Below, in pieces: positions 35,101 to 47,100 of a DNA stretch of 64,000 nt. Source of the stretch: Melitaea cinxia (taxonomy: Eukaryota; Arthropoda; Insecta; Lepidoptera; Nymphalidae). Each line of letters begins with the position of its first letter. Within the stretch, counting starts at the first letter, position 1. Made by a program: the position numbers and the translations under genes. The notes under the pieces are model-generated. The model had not been told where the DNA came from. It was given only the letters and a program-made list of their open reading frames with translations, and made no database searches. Where the stretch lies: the NCBI RefSeq assembly GCF_905220565.1, contig NC_059395.1:14487289-14551288 (forward strand), in the 5' to 3' direction.

Positions 35101-38100
35101 AACCCCACACACTAACGTTTTATGTTAAACTTTTTACCTTTAGTGAAAAATATTTTTAGGCAAATATATCATCGGGGCCCGACACTTCAGACCCTTATTA
35201 CGATTATGGAAGCGCGGGGACTTACATGGGCCCTCGTGGGTATCCTGGGCCCCCAGGTCCACCAGGGCCCAGAGGACCTAAAGGTGAACAGGGTAAACCT
35301 GGTGCAGAAGGTCAACAAGGATTTCCTGGAGCTCCAGGAAATGTTTTTGTAGTACCAGTATGTATTTGAAACATTGTTTACTCGTTATTTAGTGAAATAG
35401 AATTGTATAAAAGAAAATATAGGCTTATTGTCTTTTTATAGTTACAACAACCAGGAAATGAAAAGGGACCTGATACTCAAGCGGAAGCATTACGTCAAAT
35501 ACTTACTCAGCATATGGTATGGCAAATAAAACCGTAGTAATAAAACCCAAGTTAATAAAATATTATAATATAAAAAGTTTACAATTTTTATATTTATATC
35601 TGCTACAGTCTGCTATGCAAGGCGCTCAAGGTCCTATGGGTCTTAGTGGTCCATCTGGCCCAGAGGGTGAAACTGGACCAGAAGGACCAAAAGGGGAACA
35701 AGGAGATCAAGGAGAACCAGTAAGATAATTTATTTTTATCCACATGATATCAAAATTTTTGATTTACCTTATAGATAGGTACATTTTTGCTTTGTACTCT
35801 TTTGAAAATGTAAAATTTGAATTCTCTTTCCTAAGGGACCACCAGGTCCAAGAGGATTACAAGGACCACCAGGGCGACTGGGTCGAAGAGGCCACGCAGG
35901 TAGAGATGGGGAAAGAGGATTTCCTGGACCTGCTGGCCAAAAAGGAGATCAGGGCTATCCTGGATTAATAGGTATACCTGGAGATAAAGGAGAAAGAGGA
36001 AACCCAGGACAGCAAGGTGATTTGGGCGCCCCAGGAGCAGATGGACCTCCGGGTGATGACGGACCACCCGGACCACCTGGTTTATCTGGAGAACTGGTAA
36101 TATAATGCATATTTTTTAGATTTTTGTATTTGTAATAGTTAAAACATATGCAATTATAATGAGATATCATTGTAAACAGGGACCAAGAGGTTTTACGGGT
36201 CCCAGAGGATTTCCTGGGTTAATCGGATATCCGGGAATACCAGGTAATGAGGGACCACAGGGAGCCAAAGGAGCCGCAGGACAACCAGGTGCAAATGGTG
36301 CACCAGGACAACCTGGACCGATGGGACCAGCCGGTTCACCTGGACCACAAGGATCCATTGGTGCTCCAGGAATTCAAGTATGAAAAATAATAAGATTTGA
36401 CCATATTTAACATGCTACTAACATTATCCTTACATCTATATTGATTTTCTAGGGTTTACAAGGTAAACCTGGAATATCGGGCCTACCGGGTCCTGAAGGT
36501 TCACCAGGAACTCCAGGGACACCAGGACAACAAGGATCACCTGGTGAAGTTGGAGCCCCAGGTCCACAGGTAATAAAAGGCCAAAATATATTTTTTTACT
36601 ATGTATGTCTTTTGATTAGAATTAAACAACAATTATTTTTTCAGGGAATGCTGGGATTTCCAGGACCTCGAGGATTAAAAGGCGACGATGGCCCGAGAGG
36701 TCTTCCTGGCGATAAAGGAGATAAGGGAATCCGAGGTATTTTCATTTAACTCTAAACATTTTAAAAACAAACAACAAAATAAATACAAAACATTAAAAGA
36801 CATGCTTAACAACATTTTACTTTTATTGTAGGTCTTGAAGGAGAAAAAGGTGAATTGGGACCAAAAGGCGAACGTGGATTACAAGGTGAACCAGGGCCAC
36901 CAGGCATAGAAGGCCCAGAAGGACAAAAGGTAAAATTACAGACAAAAATAATGATGTAATTAGTTTCAAGAATTTTTTTTTTTACTGTAATAATACGTTT
37001 ATAGGGTACAGAAGGTCCTCGAGGGGAGACGGGATCTATTGGGCCTTCAGGTGAGAAGGGTGCAACGGGACTTCAAGGTCCTGCTGGATACCCCGGAACT
37101 CAAGGAGAGAAAGGAGATAAAGGTGCTTCTGGAAGACGTGGTAGAAGAGGGACAAAAGGAGTTATGGTAAACTCAATCACAGTTCCCATCTCAATTTTCT
37201 ATGAAAGTAATAAATAATCCTTAAATATATTTATATTTTCATCTACTATAAAGTGTTTTTCATAATAAATCTAATATATAAAATTCTCGTGTCGCGGTTT
37301 TTGTAGTTAAACTCCTCCGAAACGGCTTGACCGATTCTTATGAATTTTGTGTGCATATTGAGTAGGTCTGAGAATCGAACAACATCTATTTTTCAACCCC
37401 CTAAATGTTCAGGTTAGTCCACCCCTATTTTTATTTTTATTTTTTATTTTGATAATTTATTTTATTTTTATTTTATTATGATTTAGCATCAAAAAATACA
37501 TACAATCCTAAATTTTCATAATATATATGGCAAAACCACATTTGCTGGGTCAGCTAGTTAATATATAAAATAGTAGTTATTTTAATTTTTATTGCTATTT
37601 AACTTAAAATTACGTATGAAATATATGATTTATTATTACAGGGTTTTGTTGGAATACCTGGAGATCGTGGAGAAAGCGGGCCAAGGGTGAGTAATACATT
37701 AGTATACCAACAATTAAATATGAAATCCGACTATTTTCCTGTTTTTAACAATCTTTTAGAATTGCGTACTCGTGATGGTCGTCATATCTACGTAATGGGG
37801 GATTTTAATATATGTCTTCTGAAACACTACGGGAGATCTTCACTGTTTCGCTCCTTCCTCTGCAAGTTACCCACTCTTTTCCTAATCCAAATCCAAGTTT
37901 TCTATCTCTCCTTGAGCTAATTCGTGTCTCCTTTCCTGACCATATTGAAAAATGTAGTCAATGCTTTGTCGACGCATTCTCCTACCATGATCTCATATTT
38001 CTTTCTTATATGATTAAATCCCCGAAAGCAAAGTTAAGCAACGTAATTTTGGCGGCATGGATTTGAATCAACAATAATGTGAGGATGCTGCCAAGATTGA

Positions 38101-41100
38101 GTGGTCATTGGTATTTGACGCGTCTGGGGTGCACGGAAAAATTACTATTTTCAATTCTCTCCTCACCCAGTTATATGTCAGTCACGCCCCTATACGAATT
38201 GTGCGTCTCAAATATTTTCCTTTGTCATGGCTTACTGCATATCAAAGCTCTGCAGGACCAGAAAAGCGTTGTCAAAACCAAAGTATATAGTTATAAGACA
38301 AATTAGAGTTTAAATTATTGTGAAAAATATAAGACAGCTTCTAATCGGTGCAACAGGGTTGTAGAGACGCACAACGATGCAACGATATTCATAAATCAAT
38401 AATTTAGAAAACAGATCTTACTAAGGTATGGAAATTCCTGAAATCACTCGGAGTTGGCAAAATCAAGCAACATATTCCTTCTAATTCTATTCAACTCAAT
38501 GGTCTTAACAATCTCTTCACAATTTCGATTGTTCCACTATGTCGAATATTATTAGTAGTTATACAGCCTTACAAACTTCTTTTAAGTTTTCGCCTTTCAA
38601 CTTTAGTTAATTATCTGAATGTGGTTTTAAGGAGAACGTATTTGGTGTTAGTTCCAGCGCATAGGCTGTGATTCCATTAGTCGTAAAATTTTCATTCCCA
38701 TGATAATAGGTCGGGGTAAAATTCTTTTAGTAAAAATCTTGTTTTATTGTTTATAACTAGCTGGTTTCGATACCATGAAAAGTTGACTTTTAAAAATGAA
38801 ATTAAAAAGTAAAAAATGTTTCCCACCACTTTTCATTTTTATGGACCTAATGCAGTGTCACTAAGAGTAGCACAAAATTTATTTAAGCATTTTTAGTCTG
38901 GAAATTTTTAAGTCAAAGATGCTTTTCGATGCATATAGCTGAAGATCTGAGAGCTGATCATAAAACAGTTTCGACCCATCTGAAAGGCTGGCTATACAAA
39001 AAAGCCCATGGGTGCCACATGAATTTGCTGAAAGAAACCTAATCGATCATAGACTCATTTGTGATTCTCTCTTAAGACAAAAGTTGATCACCTACGATCT
39101 TATACGATCGATATTTCTAACTTGTCTGAACTACACCCAACTTTCTTAGACGAGGTTTGAGAACGTCTTGTACACCAACAGATAACATAATTTCTTTCCT
39201 CGAACAACCTCCTAAATCCACCCAAACTAATAAGCTAAATATAATGAGCTTAGCAAGAAGTCGTTTGCAGCTATCGGCTCGCTGCATTGACTTCAATACT
39301 TTCTTCCTATGCTTACTAAAATTGCGTTAACACAATCACCCTTTTTACCAATTCTTCGCACTTTTTTTCTTGACTACGCAGATACACGTTTTCTGGATGT
39401 AAACGAGGAGCTACTAAATAAACTTCAGCGCCTTTAGAATCTCTGCATTCGGTTCATATTTGGTCTCCGCAAATATGACCGTATCTCCGATTTTCGTATT
39501 ATAAACACATGGGGTCTAATTCGCTTTCGCAGCACTCACGCACTTTCTTTGAAGAACGTTTCACGTTTCTTTGCATCTCCCGTGAACGTATAACTTATAC
39601 CTGACTCCAATTTCTCTCTCGTATATCCTCTTTCTATTCTAATATATATTCTCATTCCTTCACTGTTAAAGCTGTCCCCTTTTGGAATTCTTTTTCGCTT
39701 CCAGTCAGGTGTGCTCCAACTCTAACTTGTTTTAAGCAACGTCTTACGAAGTAATTTATGTCGCTGAAGACGTCATAATTTGCTGTATTTTAAATATCTA
39801 TACTAATATTATAAAGCTGAAGAGTTTGTTTGTTTGTTTGAACGCGCTAATCTCAGGAGCTACCGGTCCGATTTGAAAAATTCTTTCAGTGTTAGATAGC
39901 CCATTTGTCGAGGAAGGCTATAGGCTATATATAATTTCAAAATCGTTTTTTTTTTCCTTTTGAGAACTTCCGCTGCGTGCGCTGCGTGAACTGTTAAACT
40001 TTCGCAAAAATCATGTATCGCGGACGAAGTAGCGCGCAGAAGCTAGTACATTATATATGTATATGTATTTGTATTTATAAGTACATTGTCGTTAAATAAT
40101 TAATAATAAGTTTTCATGTGTGACTGTGACTATTCGTATTTTTGTGTACAATTATAAATATTAACTATCTATGAATAATAAAGTAAGCTACCCGACGACG
40201 CTACGAACCTGTTATTACTGCGATAAACTTGGTTGTTTCGTGATGTTGAATTTAAAATTGTTATAAATACTACAATTTCATAAACCTAGTTGTAAATAAA
40301 ATATGTTACAGAAACGATTACTTTTGCGTTAAACTGTTTTTTTTTCCATAAATTAGGGTTACCGTGGTCCACGAGGTCGTAGAGGTTCAGATGGTCCACC
40401 AGGCCCTAAAGGTGACACAGGACAGCCTGGTCCTCCTGGTCCTAGTGGTGAACGTGGTCCTCAAGGCTTAGAGGGGCCCAGAGGATTTCCTGGAAATATG
40501 GGACCACCTGGTACAGATGGCAAGCCAGGATTACCTGGAACTCCGGGAGAAAGAGGGCCTGTGGTACTTATTTTTTTATGCAATTTTTCTATTTTTATAT
40601 TATATTATACATTTTTATTCCTAATTAGTTAAAAAGAGACCAATTCATAAATTTGTATTTATTCATTTCTAGGGGGAGGTTGGATCGCCCGGCCCATCTG
40701 GGCCACCTGGTTTAACTGGGCCACAGGGACAAAATGGTGATCCTGGTCCTCCTGGAGTTCCAGGGTCACCTGGTATAGCAGGAATACCAGGAGAAATTGG
40801 CCCCCCCGGTGAAATGGGTAAAGATGGACCTCCTGGTCCACCAGGTCCAGAGGGTAAACTTGGACCAATTGGGCCACCTGGTTCTCCTGGGCCGAACGGT
40901 GAACCGGGATTACCAGGAGTGCCTGTGAGTAGTATTTAAATGATTGATTATATAATTACTGAAATGAGGCTGATGTTACAATTTATAAAAATAAAAATAA
41001 AAAATAATTGCAGGGTACACCAGGGCTTAAAGGTGATCTCGGTCCGCCTGGACCCCCTGGTGTAAGAGGTGATAAAGGAGAGCAAGGAGAAGCTGGACGC

Positions 41101-44100
41101 GAGGGACTGCAAGGTCCAATGGGACGTGAAGGACCACGAGGATCTCCTGGTCCAGGAGGACAAAAAGGAGAAGTTGGTGAACCAGGTCCCATAGGTAATT
41201 AAGTATGAGGTTTTTTTTAAACTTATTATATTGTAGGATGATTTACACCAGTGAAAGTTATTAGTAAACACTTATTTTAATTAAACAAGTTTTTTTAATT
41301 AGATAAGTGGAAACAGATACTAAATGCTTTTTTTAATAGTATTGATCTTTAAATTTACTTCACAAAAAACATTCTGTTTTATTTATATGTGCTATACAAA
41401 ACGCCACTTTTAAAGGTCCTGTCGGTCGCGATGGTCTTCCTGGACCCAGGGGGTTGACAGGTTCCCCAGGTCCCGTGGGTCCACCAGGAGAAGATGGTGA
41501 TAAGGGAGATATTGGGCCACCTGGAGAAAAGGGCTTTAAAGGTGCCATGGGAGAACAGGTATGCTATAAAAAAAATATAACAACTTAAATGACGATCATA
41601 AAAATATGAACGATTTAAAAATTTACTAAAAATATTTGAAATTTACGCCAATGAATGATATTATAATTAGTTTCTCAAAACTTGAAAGTACAACTAACGA
41701 AACTGTGTAGTTAGTTATAATCTAAAGTTTAAACAGTGATATTGCAAATAAATTCTTAAAGAAACAATATTGTAACACATTGACCATATTTTTTTGTAAT
41801 TTAGTTAATAATCAGTTATAATTTTACGATTCCAGGGTCCTATTGGCTCACCAGGTATACAAGGTTTGAGAGGAGAACCAGGTCCTGTTGGGTTACCAGG
41901 AGATAAAGGTCCACAAGGTGATCCTGGACCACCTGGAATACCAGGAACTGATGGAGTTCGAGGACCGACAGGACTACCTGGAAAAACTGGTGCCGATGGA
42001 CCTAAAGGAGATCAAGGAGTGAAAGGAGATAGAGGAGATAATGGACCAATAGGTTGTGTATTTTAATATAGTATCAAATTTATAAAACGTTTATAATTAA
42101 GGAAACTAGGAATGACGATCGTACTCAATGTTAATAATTAGCACTCATACTTTCTTCGTAACTTCTTAAACAGGCCCGCCTGGTCCTGGTGGTCTAACTG
42201 GACCACCTGGTCGTCGAGGTGCAAAAGGAAATCAGGGCGAACAAGGTCCAAGAGGTCCTGAAGGTGAGCAGGGAGAAAAAGGAAATCCAGGAGCTCCTGG
42301 TCTACAAGGTCCTCAAGGATCTGAAGGAAAAATAGTACGTTTTATTTTACAATTTATTTCAAACACCCACATACAACTAATGTCATACTCAATTTTAACT
42401 ATCTTTTCTAAAATTTTCTTTAAATATTTATAAAACTAAATTATGTTACTATCAAAAAATTCTTTTAAAAATTAAAATACATAAATAGCTGCCTACATCT
42501 ATTAGTAGCTTTGTTACATATTACTTTGAAACGATTTAAAAAAAAACAATTAAATTGAAGAATTATAAAAGTTTAACATCGTCATCTGCGTTTGTTTATT
42601 ATTATTTATTTATACTTTTTATTGTACACCGAAAATAATTTACTTATCGACAAAAAAAAAGTGGACAAGAGACGGTTTAATTGCTGAAACAACCCAGTCA
42701 GTATCCAAATCATAAAGATTTCAGTATGAAGTATTTTAAAAGATCTCTTAAAGAAGTTCTAACATGACGTCTTAAGTAGCTCAAATGGAAAGTCAATTTT
42801 TTGACATCTAAATGAAGTCTAAAAAGCTCTATATGTGTTAAAATTTGCAAGTTCAGAAAAAAGAGCTCTATGAGAGCTATTTTTGATGACATCTGCAAGT
42901 CTACATTAGGTGGCTACTCAACTTCTTGAGGAGTTTTTAAAAACTTCATTTAGCTTTAGGATCTGAAGTCCTAATCATAAATCTGATCTCATACGGACCT
43001 AAAATCTTATGTATCTAGGCAACCTTAGGTATAGGATATCTATTAGAATACTAGCTGACCCGGCGAACTTCGTATCGCCTAACACAAACTTTATCGTATG
43101 GTATTAAAGTTCAAATTGACTTTTAAGTATTATCACAAATCTTTTGTATGGGAGTATAGAAAAGTGTTGTTTTTAGACTTTTTCAGGAAATTTAAATTTT
43201 TTTTTTTTTTTTAGAATTTTTCTCTCCGTAAGAACCATCCTCGTACTTCAAGGAATATTTAAAAAAAAGAATTAGCGAAATCGGTCCAACCGTTCTCGAG
43301 TTTTGCGCTTAGCAACACATTCAGCGACTCATTTTTATATTATAGAGAGAATAGCATAAGTATTTACTTATAGGGGTGTATGCAATATTAACGTACTTGT
43401 TACATTATTATTACATGGTATAAAACAATGTCGCTTACCGCTGTCTGTATGCTTAGATCTTTAAAATTACGCAACGAATTTTGATGCGGTTTTCTTTAGT
43501 AAATAGGGTGACTCTAGAGGAAAGTTTATATGTATAATGCATGCATAATGTAGTAGACACATTGCAAATATTTATTTTATATTTTATATTTAGAATCAGC
43601 ATTGCAACCGTACGAAGCCGGGCCGGTCTCTAGTATAAAAATAAAATATATATAAATTAACTATATATACCTACAGTATAAATATTCGGTCTGTACTGAA
43701 GGTCTAGGTCTGTACCTATGTACATATATACTATACATATATAAAATACGTAGAGTTTACGCATGAAATATACATATTACTTAAAAAAGCAACATAAAAT
43801 TTATTTTAGAAACTTCAGAAAATCGGAAAATAAAGTTTAATTTGCAATTTTATTGTAAATGATAAAATATGTCAGAACTAATTGACCACTGGAACGGCCT
43901 GGATTGCTCTATAGGTACACTACACTTATCTATGTGTCGCTATTCAAGAATTAAGATACCCTAAAGTATATTAAAATAATATAGGTACACATCTTTTTAT
44001 GCGTCGATGTTTTATTGAAGGGACCAAGAGGGCCTGTTGGACCGAAAGGAGAAGATGGTGCACCCGGAATTCAAGGTGAACCAGGGCCAATAGGTCCTCC

Positions 44101-47100
44101 TGGACCCGAAGGGTCCAAAGGAGAGCCCGGGCCACCTGGTTTTCCCGGAGACAGAGGCGAACCAGGCCCTCAAGGAATAAAAGGTGAACCTGGTTCAGAT
44201 GGTCCAGAAGGTAGTTCTGGTCCACCAGGCCCACCCGGGCCTATTGGACCGACAGGCAAACCTGGAGAAACTGGAGTTCCCGGTAGTCCTGTAAGTGTCT
44301 TGTATAAAACCCCTTAATTATGTATGCGTGAACTATACCTATACCTATATTATTATTTTTTGTTTGTTTAGCCAGATTAGAAACTATGTTATAAAACTAA
44401 TAAACAAACATATTTTATGCAGAAATTAAAATATTGCCATTTTTTAAAGCTCTCATGTATAATACTTTATTACATAATAAGTAATCGTAACAGTATGATG
44501 CCGATTAATATTGTGATGATAGATATATAAGTATATAAATGGTAATAAGATAAAGTTATAAATGCGAAATAAAGCACATAGGCTTTTCGTGCATGTAACT
44601 ACGAGTGTATTGTGGAATGATTCTATATAACACTAATATTTCGACCCAATTAAAACATAGAAATGTTACTAATGATTGAATTAATATTACAGTAAGGGTT
44701 AATATATTATAGGGCGCAGAGGGTTCAGCTGGATCTCAAGGCAGCCCTGGTCTACCAGGTGAGAAAGGAGACACAGGTCCTAAAGGCTCTTCAGGAGAAA
44801 TGGGGCCTGCTGGTGCTATTGGGCCTCCTGGACCAGAAGGGCAAAGAGGATTAAGAGGACTTCCTGGACCACCAGTAAACATTTTTTATATATCTAGTAG
44901 TAAAGATTTAAAACCTCTTTTAACTAAATAAAGTAAACAAAAATATATAAGATATTAAGTACTCGTTGAGCTTGCAAAGTAGCTCGGGTTGAGGTCATAT
45001 CCTCGGAACTACAGGGTATCAACTATCGATTCATGGCCACTGCAAGACTGAAGAAAATTTTAACAGGGAGTTAGTTAGGATTTGAGGATTCTACGCTCAG
45101 GATTTTCGTGAATGGTAACCTAACTGATAACAAAAGGTTATTAATTACGGTGAAATCTTTCGCTAAGGGAGAAAAAGTATCTTATGTCTGAATATAACAT
45201 TCGAAGATTCACATACTTGCATAAAACTTCTCCGGTTATAATGAGTAAAGAATCGGATTTCAGCAGAATTTTATAATCAACGTTATACATAGTTTTAGCT
45301 TTTAATTTCAAATTTAATTGTATACGAGGTACTTGTGCTCACGCGCTCGCTGACGCCATCCTGTTGCGGGAAGATCTTAATATGCTCCAATCATTTTTGT
45401 ATTGAGAACAAGCTCGACCTAAGCCTGGACAAACGTACCATTATATCGTTTAGTCATAAAGAGCAATATCTTAGAAATACTGCAACAGCGGGATCTTCAG
45501 CGAATGCGTTCTATACGTGATCTTATGTTACGCACGATTCCAATTTCTGTTTGACAAACATATTGACGGCTCCTTCTCCTACATGGAGAAAGAGGCCTAT
45601 GCTCAGCAGTGGGATGTTACAGGCTGAATGCATGACGGCATAGTGTCCTAAACATCTAAAGCTCTGGGATTTTTAATTCATATCACGCAAGACTTCGCTA
45701 ATGCTAAGACGCTAAAAATTGTTCCCTCGTCCGCAGTAGCTTGGATATGCCTCACAAGTTTAGAATCCGAGGGTATATCGACGAAATCGAAAATATACAA
45801 AAAAGTTTTTTTTTTAAATGCACATTGTTACCTTCGTTTGTGATACAACATTTTTGATTAAAATTGTTGACTTCTGTCTTTGTTGCAGTTAAATGTTCCC
45901 ACTAGAAATCATAAATATTTTCAAACAATTTATGTTCCCTTGGCAAAAAGCAATTATAGGCAAAATTCATTTTTACTAAGAGCTGGCAGGTACTTCAATG
46001 ACTTTTGTATGACTATCAATTTCGACCTCTAGCAAGCTATCAAATACGTATTTTGAATTAGACTAAAACATGTTACTCTATACTAATATTATAAACAGTG
46101 CCGGCGTTACGACCATTGACACCCCGGGGAATATAAATCTGAAGAGTTTGTTTGTTTGTTTTCTTGAACGCGCTAATCTCAGGCACAACTGGCCCGATTT
46201 GAAAAATTATTTCAGTGTTAGATAGCCCGTTTATCGGAGCTATAGGCTATATATCATCTGGCTAAGAAAAATAGGAGCGGAGCACCAATGAAGAATGTTG
46301 CAAAATCGAGGTTACCAGTTAGCCCAAAGGGACCATACGTTGACAAAGTGACGGGCAGGAGCTAGTATTAATATATAGTATATTACTCATACAAAGATGT
46401 ACTAATTACGTCTACTAGTATTAAAGTCTACTCTATAAGTTGTTTCTGTTGTGAGTTCAACTTATGTTTAGCTATCATTTTATGTCTACCTGGGCGAATT
46501 TATTATTGGTTTTATAATTGTCTATAAGTGTATTCTGATTAAGTGTGAAAAAAAACTGTAAATCCGTCTATAAAAAAATTTAAACCTAAGCATTTACTTC
46601 TGTTATTATTTTTATGAAATCGTTTAGAAGCATTTTTTGTTTTTTTAGGGAGACGTAGGATCACCGGGCTTGATAGGTCCACCCGGTCCACCCGGTACTT
46701 CTGGACCACCAGGTATACAAGGGATTAAGGGAGACAAAGGAAATATAGGACCAAAGGGACATAATGGAGAAACTGGACCAATGGGATTAAAAGGAGACCA
46801 AGGAGAAGTAGGGAAGCAAGGACCACAAGGACCTATCGGGCCCGCGGGACCAAAAGGCGATATGGTTATTATATATTTTACTTACCATTTATATTTTTTA
46901 AATAATAACTAACTCTTTGTGGGAAATTCAATTACGAAAATTTCAAAAAAAAACGAAACAAAATGTAAGTTACAACGTTTTAAATTTTTTCAATTGTTTC
47001 AGGGACCTATAGGACCTTCAGGTGCAAAAGGGGAAATTGGCCCTCTCGGTGAAATCGGACCTGAAGGTCCTCTCGGTCCTAAAGGTTCACCGGGACCTGA

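Larger units (their letters stand above)
32765..35159 (+). other. Collagen intron 7 (2.4 kb)
   Basis: Holds family I (33385-33570) and family A (34103-34432). The rest is AT-rich without genes. Confidence 0.7.
29174..35516 (+). other. Collagen exons 1-9: N-propeptide
   Basis: Exons 29174-29252, 29524-29745, 30196-30355, 30487-30649, 31383-31731, 32301-32407, 32654-32764, 35160-35357 and 35442-35516. The first encodes the hydrophobic leader (FLLILFCVLYV). Exons 2-4 encode the TSPN domain (FYNTFPEDFSILAVLRLYG and NPLFVLYSDAGDEQL are typical). Exons 5-8 hold Tyr/Asp runs that resemble the tyrosine-sulfated region of type V/XI chains. Exon 8 adds the minor helix; exon 9 the QAE-x-LRQ linker. The donor after 32764 is GTACCA, weaker than consensus. 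Confidence 0.9.

Noticed and set aside
36167..36358. Proline- and glycine-rich frames on the minus strand of collagen exons (also near 41000-41190, 41360-41550, 47000-47250)
   Set aside because: They are the antisense image of GGN-CCN repeats in the plus-strand helix exons; no splice or start logic of their own.
37812..38306. Small plus-strand frames in the 2.7-kb collagen intron
   Set aside because: Fragments of a decayed jockey-type LINE, not exons; splicing them in would break the Gly-X-Y register.
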